DNA of 64,000 nt. Source: Oscarella lobularis. Its lineage: Eukaryota; Porifera; Homoscleromorpha; Homosclerophorida; Oscarellidae. A model generated the notes under the pieces. That model was given only the letters and a program-made list of their open reading frames with translations. It was not told the DNA's origin and ran no database searches. Positions within the stretch are counted from its first letter, which is position 1. Every line of letters begins with the position of its first letter. The position numbers and the translations under genes were made by a program. The stretch spans positions 3,109,614 to 3,173,613 of the forward strand of contig NC_089181.1 in NCBI RefSeq assembly GCF_947507565.1, read 5' to 3'. Positions 45,901 through 58,327 of the stretch are shown here, piece after piece.

Positions 45901-48900
45901 CACTGGGACCATCACGTATACCTCTCTACCTAATGAAGAAATGCATGGAAGAAATATTTCCCGATCAACCGAACCTTGCCTATGGAGCTGTTGACTGTCT
46001 CTTTCGAATTGGCTTACTCCACGAATGTGATTCCACGAGCCCTAGTGGTACACAGCAGCGAGTCAATTACTACACTATGCACTCACTGATTCAGCGAAGC
46101 ATCCGAGAGCGGCGGTTTCTCAACCACGAATACGAAGATCTGCTGGCTCGAATGTCTCGTTGCTTGCTACACTATTTACCGTCTGCGGAAAGTATCTACG
46201 AATGTAGAGATTTGAACAACTCGAAACTTTGGGATCTAATGCCACATGTTGGCGTCATCTGTGAACCTATCTTCGACTTTTTGAAGCAGACTAGCTTGTT
46301 TAACTCACGAGAGTTTGACCAATTGCTGAAGATTGATCAGGCATTGGCGGTGACACTGCGAACGTCTTCATCTCTTCCATTGTGTCACTTGGCCATAGAG
46401 AGAACGAAAGACGATGTAGACGAAAACATACGTATTCGTTTGGATCTTGCTATGTGTGCCTTAGAAAGGGGATTTGCTCAATTCTCGAAAGTTCAACAAC
46501 AAGTTGAAGAAGTCGCTCGCCGCCTTGATGGCAAAGCAACAGATTCATTGCTTTACATAAGATACATCCTTATCTGTGCTGTTGTTTTGGGAATGAAACT
46601 CAGAAAGTTTGCAGATTGCACGTTTCCTGAACTGGTCAGAGGAACTGTCAGCGCATGTGGCTTTAGCAAGACTATTTTAGAGTTGATGGCATCGCATCCA
46701 GAACGAGTCGCACATGCTTTTCAATTTCTTGTCGACGCTAGCAATAGCTTGGCAGAGTTTCTTGCTCGTCAATGTGGCATAGACGTCAAATCTTTTGGAG
46801 ACGTCGTGCATCTGTTTTTCAACTCATCAATGCCTTTAAGTTCCTTTATGGACAACGTAAAAAGCGTACTGTTGAAAGATGGTGTTCTCGATGTATCGAA
46901 GGAACGCTTGCACGGAATACTTCGGTCGCTTAGTCAAGAATTTCCCGAGAGAATGCTGAAGGCGTGGAAAGAGTCTCTGCTCTTTCATCCTCCTGGAAAA
47001 AGAAACAGATCAAAGATAAAATATTTTACTAATTGGATAAATTATCTCTGTGAGGCGGGGAAGATTTCACAAAGCATTGAAGTGGGACATGCTCTCGTTC
47101 GTCTTGAACGACAATTTCTTCCAGAAAATCATACTTTTATTGCTTCCACGTTATGCCAGCTGGCTCGCTGCTACCTGCAGGATGGCAATCGCCATGAAGC
47201 TCTACGTTTCTGTTGGAGAGCGTGGCAGATATATTCAGCAGCCGGCAAGACTGGTCCAGTGAATAGCGAAGAGGTCGAATATTTAATGGCTGAAATCAAT
47301 TGCAGTGAAAATCCTCCAGAAGCGGAGAAACAATTAAAAAAAATTTTGAAGAAATTTTCTGGCAAGAATTGTGCCGAAGGAACAGATTTGGAGATGAACG
47401 AAATCGCAAAGTACACGTGCACGGTACGTCTGGGACAGTTCTATTATGAACAAAAACAATTTGACAAAGCTATATCAACGGTTGATGGAATCTCACAAAT
47501 GGCAGTAGCATCAGTAGAAAACGCACGACATTGGGACGTTCGTTTTCTTATTAGCCATGCTATCCTTACTGAAGCTAGATGTATGATTGCGCAAGGCAAA
47601 CACGAGGACGCTCACTTTTTGTTAGAAGGAACGAAGGACTTGTGGACTTTTGGTTTTAGTTTCTTTGACTCTGGTCTGAGGCGTCGTGCTGAACTGCACA
47701 AAGAGCTGGCAGTGTGTTACAAAGCGCTAAAACAGAAGGGCGATTGGCACTCCAGCCTGGAGACGGCTGCAAAATGCCTCACTTTGGCTAATAGTACCAA
47801 CAATTGGACAGAAGCAGTTCAAGTGATCTCTTGCTTTCTAGAGTTGATTCAGTGCTGGATTGGTGATTCGAACTGTGATTCTCAGCGTAATATTGAGCGG
47901 GTAGAAGAACTATTGGCGAGCGCAGAAGAGAAAAAGGGTCCAAATGCTAACCTGTGCGAGGCTTTTGACATCCTTAGAGACTTGTTTGAAAAGAACTTTG
48001 ATGAGTGTGAAAAGGCGAAGAAATGTTCCGATATGCGAGAAAAGTTTACTTGTCAAATAGATGACAGCGATGATGCTATGTGGCAGCACATTGCTTTCAA
48101 AGACTTGTCGCCTTACAGGGAAAGGGAAGTGTACAGTGATCAGCGCCCTGCGCCTCGGTTCGAAATCGCTGTTAAAGAAAGATCGCAAAAGACAGAGCCT
48201 CCAAGTCTTGTCAGTAGCGTCTTGAGTCGAACATGCGAATTTCTAAAGGATTACCTTTGGGGAAAGACGTCAATTCGACGGCAGATTGCTGTTTTACACG
48301 GTCAACACGGTGTAGGAAAGACGGATATAGCTCGTTTATACGCCCAAGAATCGAATTCATTGTATCGCAACGGCGTCTATTGGTTTAATGCTGAATCGTA
48401 CGGATCTCTTTATCAATCTGTCTATAACGCTTTGCTCGACCACGGCAAGTGGAAGCCCGTGGAGAATTTTAGCGACAACATGACGGCGTTGTACTTGAGC
48501 TGGCGCGGTAAACCCAAATCTCTTATTATTTTTGAAAATGCGGACAAAATGGAAATTTTAAACGACTGTCTGCCTCCTGAGTATTTGGACGTTGACGTAG
48601 TGATCTGCTCCGGAAGTGACGGAGGACCTAGCAGGGTGTGGGAAGACGTCACCATAAAGAAGACGAGAGTGGAAGAGATTTCTGAGGAGCTTGCATTGGA
48701 TATACTGCTGGCTGAATGTGGCGTATCAAAGGCGACTTTAGATGAGTTGACTAGGGAAAAGGCTTGTCATTTTGCTAGAAATTGTCGCCTCCCCCTGGCA
48801 ATCAAGTACGCTGTCGCACAGACGAGAGATAAGGACGTAGACTTGAAGACGTACATGGAGAAAATTGAAAGCATTCGAAGACGGTTTCCTGACAAAAATT

Positions 48901-51530
48901 CTACTTTTGATCAATGGCTTGATTACTACAAACTAACTGACGTGAAAGGCTGTCTCGCTGTACGTGGAATTACTAGTTTGACTACGTTGAAAGATATGAG
49001 AGAAAACTTTGTGCGTGAAATCAAAAAAGCTATTTCGCCGTTGGAAGTTCAAAGTCTTCTTCTTCTTCAAAAAATGCTTCAAGGCAAAGTACCCTCAGTT
49101 TACCTTTGGGAATTCAGTGTCGTAGAACTGAAAGCTGCTTGTCCGGCTTCGATTGAAATGATGCTGTTTTGCACCCTGCTGGGCACTGCACCAATTCCCG
49201 ATTATCTTTTGAAGAGCTGTCTCAAGCTGTCTTCGACGCAGGAGTTTGATCACGCCGCTTCTCTTCTCGTTCAACACGGTCTTATTCAGCGGCCAAAAAA
49301 CAGACATTTTACTCTTGTTCATCCTCTGATTCGATCTACAATCCGTCGTCGTCACCTTTGCAGCGTTCGTCAGTTCGTCTCGATGCTTGAAGTTTTGTGC
49401 AGAGCAATTGCAAAGCACTTTCCAACGATTACCGATACGCCCAATAGTCTATCTGATCCAAAACTTGTTGAACTGTTGCCTCACGTGACCGTTGTGGTTA
49501 GACCAATTTTTAAGCTTCGCCTTTCGGAGGGCGAGTTTGTGGGTTTCGTTGATCGTGCTCGGGTCGCAGCAATGACCTTAGGATTGCCTTGCGCACAAGA
49601 ATTTTGCCATGAGAGTGTTGGTATGCCAGTGACCGGACACTTGCTGGCGTCTCGTTGCATTGACTATTCTTATGTTTGCCTTGCTGAAGAAAATCTTGAG
49701 AGCGCGGCACAGTTTTACAGGTTGGCTGTAGAGAGCACGGAGCCCGGCACCGTGCTGCAGTGCCAGGCTGGGTTCTTACTGATGCGCATTGAAAATATGC
49801 AAAGAAACGGCCTTATGCGGTACATAACAACTAACGCTCAAGAACACTATGAAGTCAACAGTGGTATGAGCGACGCTGTGTTCGGCGTGCAGCTCTTGGA
49901 TGCTCTCCGCCGGGATCATTCTCGCCTCTACGCGTTTATGTCACTTTGTAATGAACTGCAGAAAACGTTTGATAATGTTTTCAGCCGTCGCGAACCTGTT
50001 GATAATGACGTTTTCAGCACTCCGAGTCAAAGCGAAGCTCTCGCTATGAGTAGGTCTAATAACGTTGGCTCCATTTCCTATGAAAGACTCCTTGTTGAAG
50101 AATCTGTTCGTATTTCGTCTTCAATTATTAGTGATTGCGTTGAATCTGAGAAGTGGCAGAACGCAGTGATGAAACGCTGTCTGAAGATGTGGAATTTCTT
50201 TCTCGGCATACTCCGGGACTCCGTCTCTCAACAGAAAAGCGTACTCGGCAGAATTCGCTATTTTTGCGATTTGGCCAAGTATTTGAAACAAGTCAAACGC
50301 TTTAACGACTGCATTCGCGTGTGCCTCAACCTTCTGGATTTTGAACGACACCATTTTCCCAAGGAGCATCCCGTTATGGCAACCACTCTACACGTGCTGG
50401 GCGATTGCTACGCTTTAACCGAAAATGTATCCAAGGCGATTGAGTGCTATAAAGAAGCTCTCTCCTGCTTGAAAGACTTGCCTGGGCGAAGAGATGATGC
50501 TGTACACATACGAATAGCTTTGGCCGGTGTTTCACAGAACTTGGAGCCTGAAGTTACAGAGAAAGTACTTGTTGAAAGCTTAAGTCTACTTCAAAGTGGA
50601 AACGGCGATCCTATTAAAATTTACCTTATTTATGTTCTTCTGGGCGAGTTCTACTACTTTAGACAGAGGTACGAAGACGCCTGTCACATTTTGATGGAGT
50701 CGGAAGAGTTTCTCTTGGAGTCCAAGGCTTTAGAGACGGAGAATCTTATAAGAATATTTGTGCTATTACATTTTGGAGTCAGACGGCAGATAGCTGCCGC
50801 TAAAAGTGTCGTGGGTTTGGTGGACTCGTCCGACGAAACTGCTGCTTTATTTTCAGAAGTCGAAGCTCTCACCGCGACAGTTGAACGTTTAGCTGAAAAT
50901 TTTCGCCCGTTTCTTACGAGCTGCAACACGACAAAAAAGCGCATGGGCGATTTGCATTTCTGCCTCGCTGCCTGTGCTGTAGCGATCAAAGACGAAAATC
51001 TCTGTCTTTCTAGCTGGCAAAAGGCTTACGAATTTTACAGCGACAGCAAAGCTTTAGACAATCCTGTCGTTTTAGGGGCCCTGGCGAGATTAGCCGAATA
51101 CAAGTGTGATTTTTTTGGCAGTAGCCATATGTACACAACCACGGCTCCGACAGAGTCTGTCGAAAAGCTGAAGGCAGTAGAAACGACGGGTATGGTTGAC
51201 GCAGCTAGTATTCTGCAAGCACTCGATCAGCTAACCTCTTTTTTCGAGAATGTGGTCGGAGACTATCGCGATGTGGAAAAATTCAAACTGGTGCGAGACG
51301 CTGTTGAGACGAAATTAAGCGAAATGGATCTTCAAAAGGCAGAACAATTAGAAGACGAGCCCATTGGTATTCCACTGGAACTCCTCAGTGCTTCTGACTG
51401 GGTTCCGCAAGCAACAACGACCGATATCACTAGTAGCAACCAAGCATCAAACGATTTCACTATTGATTCATTACCGTCTAATGAATTGGAGTACTACTTT
51501 TCTCACAGCACTTTTCTTGCAAATAGCTAG
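39930..51530 (+). CDS. Giant quadruple NB-ARC / winged-helix / TPR protein (STAND NTPase concatemer)
   Basis: Three exons in consistent phase: 39930-41428, 41478-44581, 44701-51530, about 3,810 residues. Four modules, each a P-loop NTPase then a winged-helix-like part and helical TPR-like repeats. P-loops: GELGAGKT (residue 63), GPPGSGKT (about 540), GVGGVGKT (about 1620), GQHGVGKT (about 2734). Walker B: LLIFDNA, LLIFDNT, LLIFDPA, LIIFENA (last Asp to Glu). Each has a YxW..(D/E)(I/V)..L block and a (S/P)LIQxSIRRR-type block. Modules 2-4 carry an extra SAM-like helical segment; module 1 lacks it and has almost no TPR, ending in a Ser-rich linker. The third open stretch has no ATG before its P-loop, so it cannot be a separate gene of normal structure. 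ATG 39957 (GCCACCATG) is an alternative start. Role in sensing is inferred. Confidence 0.75.
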
Positions 51531-51841
51531 TTGAATTAGTTAGTAGTAACGTACTTTTCTTTCTGAAGGACTCGGAACTTGACTGCTGATTAGTGTATTA
51601 GTATGCACGAATGTTCTAAATTTTTTAGTATGCCCTCACTTCTGCATACCGGTACATGTGTCCAAAACAAATACTCTAGTGCGAAAATTTTTGACTACGC
51701 GTCCATGCACCTTTTTTAAGAACCACGTCTACACCCAGCCCAGAGGTGGCACCTCGGGGGAGGGAGCGCGCTCTCCATAGATCCGCCACTGCACCATAGA
51801 TATGCACTGTCCCTTTGTTTCTAACGTGCGCGAGTCACAAC
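51531..51841. other. Intergenic region, possible repeat fragment
   Basis: No gene. At about 51737-51795 the sequence GGTGGCACCTCGGGGGAGGG and TAGATCCGCCACTGCA looks like the G-rich tail of a dispersed repeat of a type common in marine invertebrate genomes, but I cannot confirm that from one copy. Confidence 0.35.
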
Positions 51842-53260
51842 ATGGCGCTTCGGTACGCAAATGTACTGTACGTTTTTTCACCCTTGCCACTACCGTTCTG
51901 CTTTAGTTTCGTCGTCGCCTTTATCGTCGTCCTCGCCTGCGCACGACAAACGCGCGCAATCGCAGACGAAGCGAAACGGGAAGCCAATCAAAGCGACTAC
52001 ACCTCAATAGACAGCCTCCTCTCCTTCTTCCTCAATCTCGCCGGCTACGGCAGCGTGATCATCCCGGCAGCGCTCTTCATTCGCCACGCGCAGAAATCGA
52101 AATGGCTCAACGAAGGCAAACCAAACAGACAGGATCTTTGTTAGTATAATAAGACTTCGCACTTAGGAACGGGCCCCATCTATTCCCTTCTAAGAACGTG
52201 CATCGTAGAGAAACCGGACGAAGCTGCCACGCCCACGAAAACAATGGAAGAAGGCGGTCAAAAAGCCGACAACGAACCGGCGCCGCCGCCGCTCTGGCAC
52301 ACAGGACTCCTTCTTCTCTTCTGCGCCGTCGGACTTCAATTGTCCTATTTAACGTGGGGCGTTCTCCAAGAGCGAATTATGACGCAAGAATACGACGGCG
52401 TCAAATTTCGCAATTCCCAATTTCTCGTCTTCGTCAATCGAATTCTCGCCTTCGCCGTCGCCGGTCTCGTGATCGCGTTGACACGACAACCAATCCACCG
52501 CGCCCCCCTCTATAAATATTCATATTGTTCCATATCGAATATTCTAAGCAGTTGGTGTCAATACGAAGCGCTCAAATTCGTCACATTTCCCACGCAAGTT
52601 CTCGCCAAAGCGTCCAAAGTCATACCGGTCATGATAATGGGTAAAATCGTTTCGCGTCGAAGTTTTCCGTGGAACGACTACGCGACCGCTTCGCTGATAT
52701 CAATCGGTGCCGGTCTCTTTCTCGTCTCGAGCGAAGGCCACGGCGACGGGCGCGGCGAGCACGGCGAACAGCGGGGCGCGAGCGAGAATAGCGTCACGGG
52801 ACTCGTCGTACTCGTCGGATACATGGTCTTCGACAGTTTCACGTCCAATTGGCAGTCCGAGCTCTTTCGAACGTATAAAATGTCGCCTATTCAATCCATG
52901 TTCGGAGTGAATTTGTTCTCGTGTTTGTTCACGCTGCTCTCGCTCGTCGAACAATCGCAATTCTTCTCGTCGCTCGCCTTTGTGATGAGTCACGCCGATT
53001 TGCTCTTTCACGCGGTGATTCTCTCCATTTGCTCGGCCGTCGGGCAGCTGTTTATTTTTTACACGGTCAAGACGTTTGGACCGGTGATATTTACGATTAT
53101 TATGACGGTGAGGCAGGTGCTGAGCATCTTGCTCTCCTGCTACATTTATAATCACACGCTGACTAGCACTGCGATGATAGGCGTTGTGATCGTATTCATT
53201 GCACTGTTCCTTAGAGCCTATTTAAAGAGCAGAGCCTTGGGCGCTAGTGAGAAGAAATGA
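51842..53260 (+). CDS. SLC35B2: Golgi PAPS transporter
   Basis: Imports the sulphate donor PAPS into the Golgi lumen in exchange for nucleotide. Two exons: 51842-52115 (membrane helix, FFLNLAGYGSVIIPAALFI) and 52167-53260. The 51-bp intron (52116-52166) begins GC rather than GT; splicing gives LNEGTGPIYSLLRTCIVEKP, which matches the human N-terminal region, whereas no GT donor gives a normal-sized intron. Core matches: LQLSYLTWGVLQERIMTQEY, SNILSSWCQYEALKFVTFP, VLAKASKVIPVMIMGK, AFDSFTSNWQ-like VFDSFTSNWQSELF, and VRQVLSILLSC. About 455 residues with some ten membrane helices. AATAAA at 53326-53331. Confidence 0.92.
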
Positions 53261-53363
53261 CGCTCGTTCTCGCACGTGTATTTCGATTGTGATTGAGTTT
53301 AGACTACAACGAATAGTTACTATACAATAAATCTTCTTTTATCTGTCTTTCAGTGGGGAAGTC

Positions 53364-54935
53364 TTAGGCTTGTTTGTTGATTGAGAGAGCGGCTGAGGCG
53401 TAGCTCACGGAACTGTCGCTCGTATCTGTGACTTGACTCGATTGAGCGTACTTCAAGAACGAGATTTCAATTGTTGACGGATCTTTCTGCTTCAGAGTTT
53501 GAACCGCCTAAACAAAAATATTATTATTATTATTATTATTAGGGTAAGCTGTTGCTATATTTGACCCTCAACAGAACGCCGATTGGGTGGCGACCACATA
53601 TGGTATTTCTAAACTGCTTCAGATATTTGGCAAAGCCGTCAGCATCGCATGATGCAATTAGATCCATACCCTGTAAGGAAAGAAAGTCCTTTCTCTCCTA
53701 ACTACTTGTACTATAGGTATACCTGTCTATCAAGGGCTTCAATAGACTGATAAATGTGCTTGTAGCTTTTGTCATAGTGAGTGAATTTAAAGCGCTTGCC
53801 TAATAACCACATAGTCACGGAATCTGAATTTTCTATTCTAACATCGTGTACCCCAGTGGCAGAAATCAGAAGAGATGACAAAGAGATTATCTGGATCGAG
53901 AAGATACTTGCTAAACGCGGCTCCATACTTTTTCTCCCCGTCAACATCGAGTGCACCAACAAGAACAGGTACAACAGTGAAGGCACCCTTATGACTACAA
54001 AAAACCCAGAGCTCACGAGCTCTCTATTATAATTCGCGCACACACACCTCTGCATGACTTTGGCTACGTAGGGTAAATGCATTTCGATACTGTGCTCATC
54101 TTCGTCAACGTCTAAAGACATGGTTTCAAAGAGACCTGTTGTCTTCAACTCGGCGTAGACTAACAGAGAAAGAAAATGAATTAAAATATACTATGTTAGG
54201 TGTCTGTTCTTACTCTGTTGGTCTACATTGAGTGGATACAGAGGCGTGTCGTAAACCTTTGCAGAAGAGAGAGCGCACCCGGGAAGATAGGCGTGATGAG
54301 ACGGTCCAAGAATAAATACCCTCTTTCTTAAATGATTAAAAAGTAGAACTATTTCTGATACAATCGATTTCCTCTTACACTCTAGTGGGATCTATCTGCT
54401 TGTACGCATAGGCAGCACAAGCACCCGAATAACGATAACCGGCATGACTAAGCAGACACATTGCACAATTTAGAGACATTATTTTCTTTATACGGAGCTA
54501 TGATGGCTCGAGCTGGCTTGTGTCTTGACACGTCTGCCTTTCCCAGCCACGAAGCCAGTTCCTTTGACAGCGCATCGCCTATTTTTAAGAAGAAGCCATA
54601 TAAGGAGTCGCTCATGCGCCTCGTTTACATCAACGACGCCGAGTCAGTGGGACTTTTTAGGATAATTTATATAGGCACGTGACCATGGGTCAATTTTTTC
54701 TCTCTTTCTCTCTTCCGGGTCTGATGGAGAAATAGCCGGATGGTCGCCAATATGCTTTGCCGGATGTGCGGAAGGATGGGCCGAACCGTCGAAAAGATCG
54801 ACGCTCTTTCGCGATGATTTTTTTTCGTTCGAACGTCGTCAGTGCAAAACAAGACCAAGAAGTTTTCAAGGAGATCGAACCTGAATCAGAATACCAGGAA
54901 CCGGCGTGGGTCGGTCGTCGTCTACTCGACGCCAT
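53364..54935 (-). CDS. MEMO1: MEMO1 family protein
   Basis: About nine small exons. Start [19 protein letters not shown] at 54935, then [15 protein letters not shown] and [66 protein letters not shown] and [35 protein letters not shown], and the last exon with [14 protein letters not shown] and [16 protein letters not shown]. All match human MEMO1 in order, including the His residues of HAGSWY, PSHH and DFCHWG that form its metal/dioxygenase-like pocket. MEMO1 acts in cell motility and redox or copper handling downstream of receptor kinases. An (ATT)n tract lies in the intron at about 53519-53542. Confidence 0.9.
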
Positions 54936-55398
54936 CTGACTGTTTCAGTTCCTATCGGTCCCGGATTGAATAGGAAGATCACGTGATGTGGGTAGAACCA
55001 GAAATGTCGACCACAAAACGACATGAATGAGTGTTAAACGGAGTTAGAGTATGACAAACACGCGTCTGCAGCTATGAGACTTTTCCTAAACGCTTTCGTA
55101 GAAGCGCGCCGAGAAGGGCGCGGTCAAAATGCGAGAGACCACAACTGCGCACGCGCGAATTCTAAGCAGCCTCATTTTCGTCGAGGAAACGTCTCCACTT
55201 CCAGAAGCCCGTTGATTATTGGGACCATCCCAAGCCAGTCGCGCAGAACACCCCATTGGGTAAGCAAAAAGGGCCAATCCTTCGCGAGACGAAGCGACAA
55301 AGCGATTTGTTATTCTTTCTCACTAGTACCGGTCCTCGAACGCGCCCTGATTTCTAAACAAGCGCTTGCTAATAGACAAAAGAAACGATTCGCTCGTC
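54936..55398. promoter_or_regulatory. Divergent region between MEMO1 and kindlin
   Basis: About 460 bases with one long but compositionally odd open frame (55074-55487) that overlaps the true kindlin exon in another frame and resembles nothing I know. It should hold both promoters; no clear elements seen. Confidence 0.5.
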
Positions 55399-57427
55399 AT
55401 GTCGCTCGAATGGGGCCTCCAGGTATTCGTCACCAGCAACCAAGTAAAGAAAACGATCCGCGTCAGCGGCGAAATGATCATCGGTGAAGTCATCCTCGAA
55501 CTCGTATCGTCGCTAACGAGTAAGTACCGTAGAGAAAGAAAAAAACGTCGCAATAAAGAAACGCCGTAACCGCAACTAATCCGCACAAAAACTCACTTCG
55601 AAACTGCCGTAACTCGATTTTTCGTCCCCCCACGCGCGCGCGCGCAGGCGAACAAGACTGGTCCGATCACGCGCTATGGTGGCCCGAAAAGAAGCAGTGG
55701 CTCCTCGGCGCGCGCATCACGCTGAACGCGTACGGCGTCCAATCGGACGCGCGCCTCCACTTCACACCCCAGCGAAAATATCTCAGCGTCCAACTTCCCG
55801 ATCGTCGCTATCGCAAAGTGAAATGCAGTTTCTCCGTGCTCACATTCCACGCCGTCGCCGAACTGTGCGAACAGCTTTGCATACGTCATCCCGAGGAAAT
55901 GTCGCTCGTGAAAGCGCGTCCGCGTCGCAAAAAGGATTCCGATTCGCGAAATGGATCGCCGGATCCCGCCGCCGCCGCCGTCGACGATGATTATCCCGAT
56001 GGGATATTTGGCGATACGTTGGCGAGATCGACTGAAGATCGAGCCGCTATGAATGCACGGTAAAGAGAAAGAAATCGTCTATGGAAATATTTTTCTTTAC
56101 ATATTGTTCTTTAGATGGGTCGATTCGTCGATATCTTTGGCTGAACAGGTGAGTATTGACTCCTTACTGGTGTTATTATTCATTTTCTCTTCTTTTTTTT
56201 CTTAGGGTGTTGAAGAATTTGATCCGGTGCAGCTCAAGTTCAAATATCACGCGTTCATGAACATCGATCCCAAGGTTTCGTGTACTCTAGTACGAAAAAA
56301 TGACTGGCATTTCTGTGACGTCATTGTTTAGATTGATCAGGACCGCATCGATCAATTGTACGCGCAAGCCAAGTGGTCCGTTCTGTTCGAAGACGTCGAC
56401 TGTACGGAAGAGGAAGCGATTGCATTCGCCGCTCTTCAGGTGAGAGAACGAAGAAGGAGCGCGCGCGCGAGAGACACTTTCCTTATATTCAGATGCAAGT
56501 GAAATTGGCCGTTGAAATGCCCGTCACTCGCCGATCAGACTTCAAGGAAGCCGCGTCGGTTGAAGATCAGCTGAATGAACTGCAACTCGGACAGAGATTG
56601 CCGCCGAGAAATCGAGTAAAAAAGATGCGTGGTTCTGTACAAAAATGTCTATTTTTGAAATTTTTTTCAGGGATTGCCTACGACGAGTTCGAAGAAGCTT
56701 TCTGCGATGCTCAAGTTTCACAAGTAGGTTTTCTTATTGTCTGTTGCATTGATTCTTATTTCCCCCCCCAGGCCTGGGCGCTTTGATACACTGGGAAAGC
56801 GCTTCAAGAAGTATTGGTTCGTTTTTCAGGGTAAGAAAAACTCAAGCGTGCATTTGATCAAATATTTGTTATTTTATTATTAGACATGCACGTGTCCTAC
56901 TACAAGTGCCAGGAGGACGAAGGCGGCGCTCCCGTTGGAAAAACGAAGCTGGATAGTGCGTTTTTTTTCAAATATTACTTCAAAAAAACACGAATATTGC
57001 GTTTTTCCTATAGAGGGGACGGATGTGACTCCGGAAATAAATGTCACCAAGAAGAAGTTCATCATTCGAATTGAAGTGCAAACGCTCGATTCCTCCGACG
57101 TGTTCGAATTAAAATGCGACAACGTGAGTCTTGTTCGTATGAGCGCCTTTGTGAAACGATCATTTTCTCCCCTCCCCCCAGGAGGATCAATATGCCGAGT
57201 GGATGACGGCGTGTCAACTGGCTTCAAAAGGAAGAACGCTCGACGATCCAAACTATGAAGCGGAATTGGCCAGCGTCAAGGCTTTCGTTCATCTACAGGT
57301 GGGAAAGGGGAGTGTCAGTGACGCCCACGACTCAGCAGGAAGCGCACAAATGGTAAGAATATAAAAAGAGACTATTCCTGATAGAGATTCTTGTGTAAAA
57401 AGTAGCTGTAGACTCCAACTTTTTCAA

Positions 57428-57484
<57 letters not shown>

Positions 57485-58327
57485 GTGGTCTCCTTGCACT
57501 CTCAAATAGAGCTTCACCTTTCTACCCCTTTGAGAAAATAGAGCCCCAGGCGTATCATAATTGATATTGAGCGTATAAACAATAGTGCCCCACTCTCCAA
57601 TAAAGACTGGAGTTGAATTGTGTAGAGATTCTTGTGTAAAAAAAGTAGCTGTAGACTCCAACTTATGTGCGGTCTCCTTGCCTGTAGGGTGAGCTCACTC
57701 CAAGCGATTTCGTTTCCCAGCGAATTTTGAAGAAATTGAAACCTCAAAAGGTGAGCGTTTTGATGACGCTGTGTGTGTGAGAGAGAGAGAAAGACTCTCT
57801 ATGTTAATAAGATTGCCGAGTTGATTCGAAAGCAACACAGCAAAGTGAATCAATTGCCGACAATGGAAGCAAAATTGAAATACATTCGCGACTGGGAAGC
57901 GTTGGCCGATTACGGCATCAGCTACTTCATCGTTCGTTTTTCGGGATCGAGAAAACAGGCAAGAGACGACGAATCACAATAAATAATAAATAAATAAATT
58001 TAGGAACTTCTCGGCATCACGTACAATCGAATAATTCGCATGGACATCAACACGCACGAGCACAAGAAAACGTGGCGCTATAGCGCAATGCGAGCGTGGA
58101 ACATCAACTGGGAAATCAAGGAGATGCGAATCGAGCACGAAGACAATTCGTTCTCGTTTTCGTGCCAGAGCGCCGATTTGAAAGTCGTGCACGAATACAT
58201 TGGCGGATACATTTTTCTGTCGATGCGCGAAAGCGACGAGGATGAATTGGATGTGGAAATGTTTTTGAAGTTGACTGGGGGTTGGCACGAGAGCACTGAT
58301 CCGACTGTATTGCCGTCTGCGTCTTAG
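55399..58327 (+). CDS. FERMT: Kindlin (FERM-domain integrin activator)
   Basis: About twelve exons with short introns, start [16 protein letters not shown] at 55399. F0 ([13 protein letters not shown]), F1 ([35 protein letters not shown]), a short F1 loop, F2 N-terminal half ([50 protein letters not shown]), an inserted PH domain (about 56700-57300; [38 protein letters not shown]), F2 second half ([18 protein letters not shown]), and F3 ([45 protein letters not shown]). This is the full kindlin plan with the PH-split FERM. The integrin-contacting QW pair of vertebrate F3 reads AW here. Paralogue number (1-3) does not apply; a single pre-vertebrate kindlin is expected. Confidence 0.93.
57353..57690. 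repeat. Kindlin intron with (TTAG)n microsatellite and an internal duplication
   Basis: A pure TTAG/GTTA tetranucleotide run of about 13 units lies at 57431-57484. On each side is a copy of GATTCTTGTGTAAAAA followed by AGTAGCTGTAGACTCCAACT (about 57381 and 57626), and TGGTCTCCTTGC also recurs. The intron is about 335 bp, several times the local norm, and appears to have grown by this duplication. Confidence 0.85.

Noticed and set aside
44742-51530. Third NB-ARC stretch as a separate gene.
   Set aside because: No ATG precedes its P-loop and no intergenic space exists; an in-phase splice from the previous exon is the simpler reading. Kept as the main alternative.
55074-55487. Open frame of 137 codons before kindlin.
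   Set aside because: It overlaps the first kindlin exon in another frame, has no recognisable domain, and its composition follows the coding shadow.
57431-57484. TTAG run as a telomere-like or CRISPR-like repeat.
   Set aside because: Tetranucleotide microsatellite without spacers, in a kindlin intron; TTAG is not a telomere repeat unit of known animals.
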